From Roseovarius autotrophicus (GTDB lineage: Bacteria > Pseudomonadota > Alphaproteobacteria > Rhodobacterales > Rhodobacteraceae): DNA of 64,000 bases. Position numbers and translations under genes: made by a program. The stretch spans positions 62,001 through 126,000 of the forward strand of contig NZ_JAGQDH010000005.1 in the NCBI RefSeq assembly GCF_018069895.1, written 5' to 3'. The notes beneath the pieces are model-generated. The model saw only the letters and a program-made list of their open reading frames with translations, did not search any database and had not been told where the DNA came from. Below are positions 8,649 to 17,759 of the stretch, piece after piece. Each line of letters opens with the position of its first letter. Position 1 is the stretch's first letter.

Positions 8649-9877
8649 TTTGTCGCCCTCCATGGGTGGCCCTTGAACCATGCCGCCACATAGGCCACCA
8701 CGATCAGCGCGCCGAAGCCCACAAGGTTGGCCAGCGTCATGTTCCAGGTATTGCGCCCGATCTGGTCCATCACGAACCCCGAGAGCCGGGCGAAGAACAT
8801 CGAGAAGACGAACACCGCCAGCGACTGCTGCCCGACCTTGAGGATCATCGCCAGAAGCCCCGACCAGAGCCGCGCGATGATCCCGGTTCCGACGGCCTTG
8901 AGCCGCGCGCCGCCATCGCCAGCCGCCGCCCAGCACAGATAGGCAAGGCTCAGGAAATGCACATAGCGCAGGATGCCGAAATCGGACTTGTTGAAAAGGC
9001 CGCGATTCCCGATCCGCCACTCGCGCGCCCAGTCGAACCCGAATTCGCGCACGCCGATATTGGACAGCGGAATGTTGGCGAGAACGATGAACGCCGCCAG
9101 CCCGATCAGCCAGGCATTCACCGGCGGTTTCGGTAGCCAGCCGCGCATGAAGGCGAAACCGGTGAAGAAAATCAGTTGCCAGCCGAACGGGTTGAAGAAC
9201 CACTTGCGCTCCGACCACGGCTCGGCCGGAAAACCAAGGTGCCAGTCGATCAGGCCAAGCGGCTCCAGCACTGCGCGCTGCGCGAATAGCCAGATCAGCC
9301 CCATCGCACCGAACACGGCCCAGACGCTTACCCGGCTGAGCGCCATCATTACCGGCATCATCACGAGGATGACCATATACATCGGCAGGATGTCGAAATA
9401 GTTCGGCACATAGGTGAGGGTGAACAACCCCACAAGCTGCGGCCCCGGTTCTGCAAAGAACTTCCACAGGTTGAGGGTGCCGATATAGGTTCTGTCGAAC
9501 TCGCCGAAATGGTCGAAGGACGCGAGCAGGGCCGCGGTGGCAAAGAACAGCGCGATATGCGCCCAATAAACCTGCCAGACGCGGTAACCCACCCGCGAGG
9601 TGCCAAGCCGCCAACCCGCCCGGTCGAATGTGCGCCCAAAGGCGATGGCAGAGGCCATACCCGAGCAGAACACGAAGATCTCGGTCGCATCCGAAAAGCC
9701 CCAGCGCGCCGGAATCCAGCTTGTGAAGAAATTGCGCGGGGTGTGGGCGGCAAGGATGATGAACATCGCCAGCCCACGAAAGAAATCCAGCCGGATATCG
9801 CGGGTGCTCGCCACGGGCGCGGCAACCGATTCTTGCGTTTGACTATGGACCATGGCCGGATCGGCAACACTCGTCAT
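8645..9877 (-). CDS. opgC: OpgC-family membrane succinyltransferase
   Basis: A 410-residue multi-pass membrane protein of the OpgC family, which adds succinyl groups to osmoregulated periplasmic glucans and so makes them anionic. The sequence begins (residues 27-60) with RDIRLDFFRGLAMFIILAAH followed by SDATEIFVFCSGM, the hallmark of OpgC proteins, then about ten hydrophobic helices. The R/D-rich start and the conserved His are consistent with the acyltransferase-3-like fold. It is the first gene of the operon; its TGA overlaps the opgG ATG by 4 bases. The adjacent glucan genes make the assignment strong. Confidence 0.92.
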   Translation of the reverse strand: MTSVADPAMVHSQTQESVAAPVASTRDIRLDFFRGLAMFIILAAHTPRNFFTSWIPARWGFSDATEIFVFCSGMASAIAFGRTFDRAGWRLGTSRVGYRVWQVYWAHIALFFATAALLASFDHFGEFDRTYIGTLNLWKFFAEPGPQLVGLFTLTYVPNYFDILPMYMVILVMMPVMMALSRVSVWAVFGAMGLIWLFAQRAVLEPLGLIDWHLGFPAEPWSERKWFFNPFGWQLIFFTGFAFMRGWLPKPPVNAWLIGLAAFIVLANIPLSNIGVREFGFDWAREWRIGNRGLFNKSDFGILRYVHFLSLAYLCWAAAGDGGARLKAVGTGIIARLWSGLLAMILKVGQQSLAVFVFSMFFARLSGFVMDQIGRNTWNMTLANLVGFGALIVVAYVAAWFKGHPWRATK

Positions 9878-9912
9878 CGCGGTGTCGGCTCCTTGCTAAT
9901 TGTGTCGCGGGC

Positions 9913-11289
9913 TTACTCAGCCGGAAGACGCCCCGCCTCGGACCAGTCGCCGCGCGCCTCCTCGATCAGATCGAGGCGGGTGCTGGCGTAACGGTCGAGC
10001 CTGCCGGCGCGGCGTGCGCTGCGCTCATCGAGGATGGATCTGGCCTCGTCGAGAAAACCGCTACGAATCGCCGCGTCGATGGTCAGACGCTCGAACACGT
10101 CGCGTTGCGCATGGCTTCCGCCGGCGAGTTGCATGGAATGGCGTGCCCGTCCCAGGTTGAGAAAAGCCGTCTTGTAATCGCCCTCGCCAAAGGCCTCAAG
10201 GCCCGTCGCCGCCGACAGGCCGGGATTTGCCATCCGGGCCATCATGTCCGAGGAACCGGTGCGCTTGGCGTCATTCTGCAGCCGTGCCATCAGCCGCCGG
10301 ATCGCGGTTTCGCGCTTGCCGCCGATGAGCGCCAGCAGATAGTGGAGATCGGCAAAGATCAGACAGGCGTCCTCGGTCCTGCGCTCGCAGATCTCGGCCA
10401 TCTCCTCCCAGCGGTCGCCAACGTCGATCCCTTCCAGTTCGAGCCGCGACAGAAGCGATGCGCCGTTTGAAATATCGCGGAAATCGTCGGTGTGGTCGCG
10501 GCGCATCTCGGTATCATAAAGGTGGAACACGGCGTCGATCTCACCTTGATCGAGATGCATCAGCGCCTTGTGCCACCACACATGGTATCGGAAATTGTTG
10601 CAATGCGTCCAGGCTGCCTCGCGCCCTTCAAGCCAGCTCAACCCCGCGCGTGAATTGCAGGTCATGTCGAACACATGCGCCACCGCGTGCAACCCCCAGG
10701 CATCGTCGGCGGCAAGGCTCAGGCCCAGACGCCCCGCCGTCTCGGCGCGGCCATAATCGCCGGTCTCTTCCAGCGCAAAGGCATGACAGCCAAAGAGATA
10801 GCCGCGCGCCGGGTTCTTGGCGTCATAAGTCGGCAACAACGCCTCGATCGAGGCGCGCATTCCCTTGTTGTCGCCCAGGATGAAACGGGTGGCGTGGCTC
10901 ACCTTCATAGCCAGTGCATCCTCGGGCCAGCGTGTAAGAATCGCCTCCATCTCTCGCACGGTCTCGGTGGGCCGCCCGTCGAGCCAGGCACCGAGCGCGC
11001 GTACATAACCCATTTCGCGAACCGTCGGCGCACCTTCCTTGGCACACAAAAGCGCCGCCTCATGGGCGGCGCGTGCAGTCTCGACCATTTCGCTGCGGCC
11101 CAGCATCATGCAGAAAAGGCCCTTGGTGGCATGCGCCATGGCAAAGCCCGGCTCAACGCTCAGAACCTTGCCGAGGTGGTCGGGCGTCGCGGCGGAATGG
11201 GCCAGAAACGCCAGCACCATCCGATCCCAGGCCAGCACGGCCTCGGGCAAAGAGAGCGAGGTTTCATACCCGAATTGATCATTACGCAT
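9913..11289 (-). CDS. Tetratricopeptide-repeat protein (TTC38-like)
   Basis: A 458-residue soluble protein with helical repeats and no signal peptide or membrane segment. The sequence shows the alanine/leucine/tyrosine spacing of TPR helices from about residue 30 to 400, with short motifs such as AHATKGLFCMMLGR and HAVAHVFDM. The overall layout resembles the TTC38 family, found in many alphaproteobacteria and in animals and without a known biochemical role. It is separated from opgC by 35 bases in the same direction but has no evident link with glucan synthesis. TPR proteins usually act as scaffolds; no catalytic motif is visible. Confidence 0.8.
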   Translation of the reverse strand: MRNDQFGYETSLSLPEAVLAWDRMVLAFLAHSAATPDHLGKVLSVEPGFAMAHATKGLFCMMLGRSEMVETARAAHEAALLCAKEGAPTVREMGYVRALGAWLDGRPTETVREMEAILTRWPEDALAMKVSHATRFILGDNKGMRASIEALLPTYDAKNPARGYLFGCHAFALEETGDYGRAETAGRLGLSLAADDAWGLHAVAHVFDMTCNSRAGLSWLEGREAAWTHCNNFRYHVWWHKALMHLDQGEIDAVFHLYDTEMRRDHTDDFRDISNGASLLSRLELEGIDVGDRWEEMAEICERRTEDACLIFADLHYLLALIGGKRETAIRRLMARLQNDAKRTGSSDMMARMANPGLSAATGLEAFGEGDYKTAFLNLGRARHSMQLAGGSHAQRDVFERLTIDAAIRSGFLDEARSILDERSARRAGRLDRYASTRLDLIEEARGDWSEAGRLPAE

Positions 11290-11447
11290 GGCCCGAGGTT
11301 CCTTTTCGGCAGTAAATCTGTTTCAGCTAGCCCGCAATCTATGATGCCAGCAACAAGGGCAGGCAGGTCTTCACCAATACGTTATCCCGTTGGTGAGGAA
11401 TGTGACGGCTTGAAACGCGGCGCTCAATACTAAGGCGATCTGTAATA

Positions 11448-11482
11448 CGCAAAGACCCGCTCAAGATGAGCGGGTCTTTGCG
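11448..11482 (-). terminator. Strong hairpin after the DUF302 gene
   Basis: A perfect 15-bp inverted repeat with a 5-base loop, 13 bases after the stop of the minus-strand DUF302 gene. Only a weak run of T follows on the minus strand, so it may act as a terminator or as an mRNA 3'-end stabiliser. It also lies upstream of the TPR gene and would keep transcription from running into it. Confidence 0.65.
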
Positions 11483-11495
11483 CATTTCCCACCGC

Positions 11496-11966
11496 TCAGT
11501 CCGCGACAGCGGCCTTGGCGACGGCCTCGAACACACCGTCAAGTTCGGCGGCCAGATCGCGCAGCGCATCACCCCCTTCGTCGAAATAGGGGGCAAAGAC
11601 GTGGCTAGGGGTCTTGTAGGCCAGCGTCGATGTGCCGTCGGCATTTTCCGTGGCATAGAGCATGATCGGCGCTTCGATCCCGGCGGCGATGCTGGCGTCG
11701 AGCATCCGGCGCGCATAGTCGTTTCGGTAAAGGCCAAAGACGCGGTTGCCGGGAATGGTGATGCCCTGCATCTTGGCCCCCGCCGAGGCGCTCGCCTGAT
11801 TGACGATGCGGATCTCGCTGGTTTCCACGACGGTGTTGACGGATTTCACCAGTTCCTCAAAGGATTGCCCGCTTTTCAGGATTACCCAGCCCTCGCGTGG
11901 CTCGAGCGCCTGGGCACTGCCGGCGAAAAGCGTGAGAACGGCAAGAAGTTTCAGAAATCGTTGCAT
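11496..11966 (-). CDS. Secreted DUF302-domain protein
   Basis: A 156-residue exported protein. Residues 1-20 form a signal peptide ending in AQA. The rest matches the DUF302 fold, with the conserved core GNRVFGLYRNDYA and the C-terminal part AGIEAPIMLYATEN followed by a YKTPSHVF-like strand. The biochemical role of DUF302 proteins is unknown; a thermophilic member is a dimer with a possible ligand pocket. I chose the ATG at 11966 because GGAGGG lies 7 bases upstream and the signal peptide begins there; the frame extends to 12077 without either. It stands alone, followed by a strong hairpin. Confidence 0.85.
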   Translation of the reverse strand: MQRFLKLLAVLTLFAGSAQALEPREGWVILKSGQSFEELVKSVNTVVETSEIRIVNQASASAGAKMQGITIPGNRVFGLYRNDYARRMLDASIAAGIEAPIMLYATENADGTSTLAYKTPSHVFAPYFDEGGDALRDLAAELDGVFEAVAKAAVAD

Positions 11967-12042
11967 GAACAACCCTCCAGTTGACACCGGAGGGCTAAGG
12001 TCTGGCCCGAGTCGCGGCAAATCACGACAGCGCGAGCAAAGG

Positions 12043-13218
12043 TTACAACCTATCCTTGAGCGGCCCCAGCACCGCATCGGTATCAGCCCCCACCGAGGGC
12101 GGCGCCAAGCGATAGCTAACCGGCGTGCGCGAGAATTTGAGCGGGTTACCGATAAGGCGCACCTCGCGCGTGGCGGTCTGCGGCGCGGGCAAGGTGACGG
12201 TCATGCCGCGCGCCTGCGCCTGATCGCTCTCCAGCGCCTGCTCGATCGTGTTGACCGGACCCACCGGCACCTTGCGCGCCTCCAGGCCGCCAATCACGTC
12301 CTGCATGGTGTGGGTCGTCAGCGCCTCGGCGATCATCGGCACCAGGGTCTTGCGGTTGGCAAGCCGCGCGGTATTGGTCGCAAAGCGCGGATCGCTGGCC
12401 CAGTCGGGCCGCCCCAGATAGTCACAAAACCGGGCATACTGGCTGTCATTGCCCACCGCCACGATCACGTAACCGTCGGATGTGGCAAAGACCTGATAGG
12501 GCACGATATTGGGATGGGCATTGCCGGCGCGGGTGGGCGATATTCCGGTGGTCAGATAATTCAGCCCCTGATTGACCAGCCAGGCCATGGTGGCATCGAC
12601 AAGCGCGATGTCGATATGCTGCCCCTCGCCGGTGGCGTCGCGGTAACGCAGCGCGGCGAGAATGCCCGTGGCGGCGTAGAGGCCGCAAACGATATCCCCC
12701 ACACCCACGCCCACCTTCATCGGTTCCCGCCCCGCCTCTCCGGTGATCGACATGATCCCGGCAAAACCTTGCGCCATCAGGTCATAGCCCGGCTTTTCGC
12801 GGTTCGGCCCGGTCTGGCCGAAACCGGAAATCGAGCAATAGACGAGGCCGGGATAGGCGGCGCAGAGCGTTTCGTGATCAAGTCCGTATTTGCGCAAACC
12901 GCCCGGTTTGAAATTCTCGATCACCACATCGGCGCGCCCCGCCAGCGCGTGCAACACCTTTTGCACCTCCGGGTCGGTCAGATCGACGGCCACGGATTTC
13001 TTGTTGCGATTGGAGGACATGAAATAGGCCGACAGGTCGGTGGGCTTGCCCTCGGCATCCAAAGCAAAGGGCGGCCCCCATCCACGCGTGTCATCCCCCT
13101 CTAGGCTCTCAATCTTGATCACCTCGGCCCCCAGATCGCCAAGAAGCTGGGTGCAGGTCGGACCGGCAAGGATCCGGCTCAGATCGAGAACGACAAGACC
13201 ATCAAGCGGGCCGGGCAT
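12043..13218 (-). CDS. Class III CoA-transferase (CaiB/BaiF family)
   Basis: A 391-residue cytoplasmic enzyme of the formyl-CoA transferase family, which moves CoA between carboxylic acids through an aspartyl-CoA thioester. GLVVLDLSRILAGP at the start, LGDLGAEVIKIE near residue 35, NRNKKSVAVDL near 70 and YDLMAQGFAGIMSITG near 140 are the usual family signatures; the Asp that forms the thioester in Frc should lie near residue 165 (IVCGLYAATGILAALR region). The ATG at 13218 has GAGGAGG upstream and follows the ThDP enzyme stop by 10 bases, so the two are an operon. The acid substrate is unknown; the pairing resembles Frc with oxalyl-CoA decarboxylase but the partner is not a clear Oxc. Confidence 0.88.
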   Translation of the reverse strand: MPGPLDGLVVLDLSRILAGPTCTQLLGDLGAEVIKIESLEGDDTRGWGPPFALDAEGKPTDLSAYFMSSNRNKKSVAVDLTDPEVQKVLHALAGRADVVIENFKPGGLRKYGLDHETLCAAYPGLVYCSISGFGQTGPNREKPGYDLMAQGFAGIMSITGEAGREPMKVGVGVGDIVCGLYAATGILAALRYRDATGEGQHIDIALVDATMAWLVNQGLNYLTTGISPTRAGNAHPNIVPYQVFATSDGYVIVAVGNDSQYARFCDYLGRPDWASDPRFATNTARLANRKTLVPMIAEALTTHTMQDVIGGLEARKVPVGPVNTIEQALESDQAQARGMTVTLPAPQTATREVRLIGNPLKFSRTPVSYRLAPPSVGADTDAVLGPLKDRL

Positions 13219-13228
13219 GGGCGCCTCC

Positions 13229-14851
13229 TCAGATACGGTTGTCATAACAGCCGCGGTCGATCTCGGCGGCGATGACGGTAAAGGTGTCAGCCTCTTGCGC
13301 CGCCTCAAGGGCTGCGCGCAACTCGGCACGGTTTGTCACGCGCACGCCATGGCCACCAAAGGCGCGCCCGATGGCGGCGAAATCATGATGGCCAAAATCC
13401 ACCGCGAGATTGACCATCTGCCGCTCGCGCTGTTTCTTTTCGATCAGCGCAAGGCTGGCATCGACAAAGACAACAAAGATCACCGGCAGGTTCAACTCCG
13501 CCACGGTGGACAACTCCCCCGCCACCATCAGGAACCCGGCATCGCCGGAAAAGCTGACGACGGTGGCCTCGGGCGTGGCAAGTTTCGCCCCCATCGCCAG
13601 CGGCACGGCACAGCCCATGGTGCAAAGGGCGGTGGATTGCAGCAGGGCGCGGGGGATATGGCTCGTCCACATCTGCGACAGAAGAATGCGATGCGCGCCG
13701 CTATCGACGGTGGCGATGGTATCGTTGGGCAGCACTTGCCGCGTCTCGGCGATCACCCCTGCCGCGCCCCAATCGTCATCGGTGGGAAAGGCGCGGGCAA
13801 GTGCGCCGCGCGCCGCGGCCACCTCGCCCCCTGCCCAAGTGGCGCGGGGGGTGACGCCCGCGGTAAGCGCGGCCAGTGAGGGCGCACAGGCCCCCACGAT
13901 ATTCAATGTCGCCTGATGCATGTAGTGGTCATTGGGCACGGCGGCGATGTCGATCACCTTGACCTCTGCCGGGTCCCAGATCTCGCGCCAGCCGGGGCGC
14001 ATCTCGATCGGGTCATAGCCGACACAGAGGATCAGATCGGCCTGCTGCACCAGCGGCACAAGAATACCGTCAGCCAAGGGCGAGAGACCCGCACCACCAA
14101 GGCAGAGAGGGTGGGTTTCGGGGATGATCCCCTTGGCCTTGTAGGTGGTGATGACGGGGATGCCCACGCATTCGGCGGCCTCGAGGATGGCGGCGCTCGC
14201 CCCCTCATTGACCGCATCAAGGCCCACGATCATCACCGGGCGCTCGGCCGCCGCCAGCCAATCGCGGGCGGCCAGTGGGGCAGCGGGCTGCATCGGCACG
14301 GCATCGGGACGGCGGCGCAGGCGCGGCAGCGTCACGCGCATATCGGCCACCGAAATCGGCACGTCGATATGCACCGGGCCGGGGCGGCCCTCGGTGGCGA
14401 TGCCGATGGCCTTGTCGGCGATGATGTCGGCGCTTTGCGCGGTCAGGCGGAATGTGGCCTTGGTGATCGGTGCAAGCACCGCCTCGTGATCGAGGATCTG
14501 ATGGGTATAGGTCAGCCCCTCATCGGCATCGACACAGCCCGACAGCACAATGAGCGGCACCCGGTCCTGATGCGCATTGGCGATGGCGTTGACACCGTTG
14601 AGCACCCCCGGCCCCAGCGTCGCCACCAGAATCCCCGGCGCGCCGGTGCGGTGCCAGACCCCCTCGGCCATAAAGGCGGCGGCGTTCTCGTGCCGGGCCA
14701 ATGTCACCGCGATCCCCGCCCGCGCCAGCGCGTCCATCACCGTCAGAACCTCTCCCCCCGGCATCCCGAACGCATGGCGGCACCCCGCCTCGTAAAGCCG
14801 CCGTGCAAGGTGATCGGCGGCGCGGGGGGGCTGTGTCTCGGGGCGGCTCAT
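13229..14851 (-). CDS. Thiamine-diphosphate-dependent enzyme (acetolactate synthase-like)
   Basis: A 540-residue enzyme with the three-domain layout of the POX/ALS family: N-terminal PYR domain with the conserved glutamate in RHENAAAFMAEG, a central domain, and a C-terminal PP domain with GDAGFLMVAGEL as the start of the ThDP-Mg motif. It therefore decarboxylates or cleaves a 2-keto or 2-hydroxyacyl substrate. Annotation as acetolactate synthase is usual for such sequences, but no regulatory subunit or branched-chain gene is nearby. The neighbour is a CoA-transferase, which suggests an acyl-CoA substrate such as oxalyl-CoA or a 2-hydroxyacyl-CoA. ATG at 14851 was chosen because AGGAG lies upstream; the frame is open to 15190. 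Confidence 0.8.
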   Translation of the reverse strand: MSRPETQPPRAADHLARRLYEAGCRHAFGMPGGEVLTVMDALARAGIAVTLARHENAAAFMAEGVWHRTGAPGILVATLGPGVLNGVNAIANAHQDRVPLIVLSGCVDADEGLTYTHQILDHEAVLAPITKATFRLTAQSADIIADKAIGIATEGRPGPVHIDVPISVADMRVTLPRLRRRPDAVPMQPAAPLAARDWLAAAERPVMIVGLDAVNEGASAAILEAAECVGIPVITTYKAKGIIPETHPLCLGGAGLSPLADGILVPLVQQADLILCVGYDPIEMRPGWREIWDPAEVKVIDIAAVPNDHYMHQATLNIVGACAPSLAALTAGVTPRATWAGGEVAAARGALARAFPTDDDWGAAGVIAETRQVLPNDTIATVDSGAHRILLSQMWTSHIPRALLQSTALCTMGCAVPLAMGAKLATPEATVVSFSGDAGFLMVAGELSTVAELNLPVIFVVFVDASLALIEKKQRERQMVNLAVDFGHHDFAAIGRAFGGHGVRVTNRAELRAALEAAQEADTFTVIAAEIDRGCYDNRI

Positions 14852-15043
14852 GGCGGGCTCCTCTCCTGTTCCCGGCATGTTGTGGCCGAGCCGCGTCGCG
14901 ACCGCAAGCCGCATGGGGGGCCGCAAGACTGGATTTCCACCGCTTTCCCGCCCATATCCGGCTTGAGACAGAAGCCGAAAGCGCCTAAGCAGCGTTGGTA
15001 TTAATTCCTCGATGCCGCCCCGATCCGGGCGAGAAAGCACCCC

Positions 15044-15655
15044 ATGGCAAACCAGCTTTACCAGAACGATCTGCCAGACGGGCTTGATCTTGGCCCTGTC
15101 GTCGCGATTGACTGCGAGACGATGGGCCTCAACCCGATGCGCGACCGGCTCTGCGTGGTGCAGCTTTCGGGCGGGGACGGCAACGCGCATCTGGTGCAGG
15201 TGGCCAGGGGGCAGACCAGCGCGCCCAATCTTGAGCGGCTTCTGACCGATGCGGACGTGCTAAAGCTGTTCCATTTCGGACGCTTCGACATCGCCGCCAT
15301 GTACCACGCCTTCGGCGCGCTCGCGGCCCCCGTCTATTGCACCAAGATCGCATCCAAGCTGATCCGCACCTATACCGATCGGCACGGGCTGAAATACCTG
15401 TTGCAGGAACTTCTTGGCGTGGACATTTCCAAGCAGCAGCAAAGCTCGGACTGGGGCGCTGATGCCCTCAGCGCGGCGCAGCTCGATTACGCCGCCTCCG
15501 ACGTGCTCTATCTCCATGCCCTGCGCGACCGGCTCGACGCGATGCTTGCCCGCGAGGGGCGCACTGATCTTGCGCAGGCGTGCTTCGACTTTCTGCCCAT
15601 GCGCGCGCGTCTTGATCTGGGGGGCTGGCCCGAGATCGACATTTTCGCGCATTGA
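15044..15655 (+). CDS. rnd: Ribonuclease D family 3'-5' exonuclease, short form
   Basis: A 203-residue DEDD exonuclease. AIDCETMGLNP gives the first Asp-Glu pair, FHFGRFDIAAMYHAFG the second Asp and YAASDVLYL the last Asp with its Tyr (DEDDy type). The family trims 3' ends of structured RNA, tRNA precursors in E. coli. At about half the length of E. coli RNase D it lacks the HRDC domains and consists of the catalytic domain alone, a form common in alphaproteobacteria. It is followed by lptC after 3 bases and so probably heads the lpt operon. A role in RNA rather than DNA processing is inferred from the family. Confidence 0.88.
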   Translation: MANQLYQNDLPDGLDLGPVVAIDCETMGLNPMRDRLCVVQLSGGDGNAHLVQVARGQTSAPNLERLLTDADVLKLFHFGRFDIAAMYHAFGALAAPVYCTKIASKLIRTYTDRHGLKYLLQELLGVDISKQQQSSDWGADALSAAQLDYAASDVLYLHALRDRLDAMLAREGRTDLAQACFDFLPMRARLDLGGWPEIDIFAH

Positions 15656-15658
15656 GCG

Positions 15659-16282
15659 ATGGCGCGCGCGGACAATACCTATTCGCGAATCATCGCGGGG
15701 GCGAAGATCCTGCTGCCGCTGGCCGCGCTCGGGCTTTTGTCCACGCTGTTCCTGATCTCGCGCACGATCGATCCCTCGAAATCGGTGCCGCTGGCCGAGA
15801 TTGACCTTGAGCGGCGCGCGCAAGAGATGGGTGTGACCAACCCGAGTTTCGCCGGCATGACCGTCGGGGGCGACGAGGTTACCATAGCCGCCGACATGGC
15901 CCGCCCCGACCGCGACACGCAAGAACGCCTGAGCGCCGATCAGGTGCGCGGCGAGATGCGGCTGAGCGGGGGAACCGTGTTCAACCTGCGCTCGGACGAA
16001 GCGCGGCTTGATCAGGGGGCGATGACCGCGGCGCTGCTTGGCGGGGTGCGGATCACCACAACGACAGGTTATGTGATCGACACCGACAGGCTCGATGCGC
16101 GGCTTGACGTGCTCCATGCCGAGAGCGCAGGCGCGGTGCGGGCGACCGGGCCAATCGGGTCGCTCGATGCCGGCAAGATGCTCTTGCATCACAACGCCGA
16201 GACCGACACCGCCGAAGTGCTTTTCACCGGGGGGGTGGTGCTGATATACCAACCCCGAACATTCGAGGAAAAAGATCAGTGA
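15659..16282 (+). CDS. lptC: LPS export protein LptC
   Basis: A 207-residue bitopic inner-membrane protein that passes lipopolysaccharide from the LptBFG transporter to LptA in the periplasm. A single membrane helix lies at about residues 13-34 (ILLPLAALGLLSTLFLI), followed by a beta-rich periplasmic domain with VTNPSFAGMTVGGDEV and repeated short strands of the LptC/LptA beta-jellyroll. The gene sits 3 bases after rnd and its stop overlaps the GTG of lptA by 4 bases. Sequence conservation of LptC is low, so position in front of lptA-lptB is part of the evidence. Confidence 0.9.
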   Translation: MARADNTYSRIIAGAKILLPLAALGLLSTLFLISRTIDPSKSVPLAEIDLERRAQEMGVTNPSFAGMTVGGDEVTIAADMARPDRDTQERLSADQVRGEMRLSGGTVFNLRSDEARLDQGAMTAALLGGVRITTTTGYVIDTDRLDARLDVLHAESAGAVRATGPIGSLDAGKMLLHHNAETDTAEVLFTGGVVLIYQPRTFEEKDQ

Positions 16283-16773
16283 GCGCCGTCATCAGGTTTG
16301 TGGCCGTTATTGTGTTTTCCTGCCTGCCGGTTCTGGCATCAGCGCAGGTCGCAGCGTTGTCCTTTGGTCAAGGAACGCAGGATCGCGGGCTGCCGGTCGA
16401 GGTGACATCGGACGCGCTCAGCGTCGATCAGAACGACAATTCCGCGCTTTTCACCGGCAGCGTGGTGATCGCGCAGGGCGAGATGCGGCTGGCCGCGCCC
16501 CGCGTGCGGGTGGTCTATCTGCCGGACCGCAGCGGAATAGAGACGCTCGAAGCCTCGGGCGGCGTGACGCTCTCCAGCGGCGAGGATGCCGCCGAGGCGC
16601 AGAACGCGGCCTATAATCTTGGCACCGGCATGATCGAACTTCACGGCGAGGTGCTGCTCGTGCAGGGCAGCAGCGCGATTTCGGGCGATACCGTGATCGT
16701 GGACACCAATGCGGGCACGGCACAGGTGACGGGCCGCGTGCGCACCATCCTGAGACCACAGGCCGGCCAGTGA
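16279..16773 (+). CDS. lptA: LPS transport periplasmic protein LptA
   Basis: A 164-residue exported protein that forms the periplasmic bridge for lipopolysaccharide. A signal peptide (about residues 1-23, ending ASAQ) is followed by the OstA/LptA jellyroll with [19 protein letters not shown] and several repeating beta strands, and [18 protein letters not shown] near the C-terminus. It starts with GTG overlapping the lptC stop and ends with a GTGA overlap into lptB, so the three proteins are translationally coupled. Confidence 0.93.
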   Translation: MSAVIRFVAVIVFSCLPVLASAQVAALSFGQGTQDRGLPVEVTSDALSVDQNDNSALFTGSVVIAQGEMRLAAPRVRVVYLPDRSGIETLEASGGVTLSSGEDAAEAQNAAYNLGTGMIELHGEVLLVQGSSAISGDTVIVDTNAGTAQVTGRVRTILRPQAGQ

Positions 16774-17534
16774 GCAAACCCGCCCTAACCCTCGCACACA
16801 GCAACGAGACCGCGGGCCTGCGGATCGTGAACCTGCGCAAGAGCTACAAGAAAAAGATCGTGATCCGCGATGTCTCGCTGCATCTCGATCAGGGCGAGGT
16901 GGTGGCGCTTCTGGGTCCAAACGGCTCGGGAAAGACCACTACATTCTACGCCATCGCCGGGCTGATCTATCCCGAGGGCGGACATATCTATATCGACGGG
17001 CGCGACGTCAGCAACCTGCCGATGTATCGCCGCGCCAAGCTTGGCATCGGCTATCTGCCTCAGGAAATGTCGATCTTTCGCGGCCTTTCTGTCGAGGACA
17101 ACATCATGGCGATTCTCGACATCGCCGAGCCCAAGCGCGCACGGCGGCGCGAGCGGCTGGAGCAGCTTCTGTCGGAATTCTCCATCGAGCACCTGCGCCG
17201 CGCGCCGGCCATGGCGCTCTCTGGCGGGGAGCGGCGTCGGGTAGAGATCGCGCGCTGCCTTGCGGCGAATCCGCGCTATCTCCTGCTGGACGAACCCTTT
17301 GCCGGGGTCGATCCGATCTCGGTCGGGGATATCCGGCATCTTGTCGCCGATCTGAAAAAGCGTGGCATCGGCGTGCTGATCACCGATCACAACGTGCGCG
17401 AAACCCTCGAAATCGTGGATCGTGCCTATATTCTGCACGACGGAAAGGTGCTCATGTCCGGCTCGCCGCGCGATGTGGTCGCGAACGAGAATGTGCGCCG
17501 GGTTTATCTTGGCGACAGCTTTCGAATTTCCTGA
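16770..17534 (+). CDS. lptB: LPS export ABC ATPase LptB
   Basis: A 254-residue cytoplasmic ATPase that powers lipopolysaccharide extraction by LptFG. Walker A is [10 protein letters not shown], the Q-loop lies in [13 protein letters not shown], the signature is [13 protein letters not shown] and Walker B is [12 protein letters not shown], the last two in the form typical of LptB; the switch His is in [13 protein letters not shown] start overlaps lptA by 4 bases. LptF and LptG are not in the window. In many alphaproteobacteria rpoN follows; here the next 225 bases hold no gene and hpf follows directly. Confidence 0.95.
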   Translation: MSKPALTLAHSNETAGLRIVNLRKSYKKKIVIRDVSLHLDQGEVVALLGPNGSGKTTTFYAIAGLIYPEGGHIYIDGRDVSNLPMYRRAKLGIGYLPQEMSIFRGLSVEDNIMAILDIAEPKRARRRERLEQLLSEFSIEHLRRAPAMALSGGERRRVEIARCLAANPRYLLLDEPFAGVDPISVGDIRHLVADLKKRGIGVLITDHNVRETLEIVDRAYILHDGKVLMSGSPRDVVANENVRRVYLGDSFRIS

Positions 17535-17563
17535 CAAGGCGGGCGCGCACAACGCAAATCGCA

Positions 17564-17592
17564 TTGACAAATCGTCTGGAACGGGCGTCAAT
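17564..17592 (+). promoter_or_regulatory. Possible promoter upstream of hpf
   Basis: A perfect TTGACA at 17564-17569 and, after 17 bases, a poor -10 match GTCAAT at 17587-17592. It lies in the 225-base gap between lptB and hpf, where a separate promoter is expected because hpf and ptsN are under different control from lpt genes in related species. The -10 match is weak, so this is tentative. Confidence 0.3.
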
Positions 17593-17759
17593 TGGAGCAT
17601 GACAAGTGGTGATCGTGCCCCGAATTCCGGACCGCGCCCGCGCCGAGCGGCGGGATTTGGAGAGTATCAACACCTGTCTGTTACCAGCATCAAAAGCCGG
17701 GTTTGACCGCGGCCCTTGAGGGCCGTTACGCCCCCGGTATGTCAAGTGAAGGAGGCAAG

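Noticed and set aside
7140-9614. An 824-residue open frame joining the opgG frame to an upstream extension.
   Set aside because: The extension overlaps opgC in another frame; opgG is well explained from 8648 with a Tat signal and an ATGA overlap.
17535-17759. A missed rpoN fragment or small RNA between lptB and hpf.
   Set aside because: No open frame with sigma-54 motifs and no strong hairpin-T-run pair were found; a small RNA cannot be ruled out.
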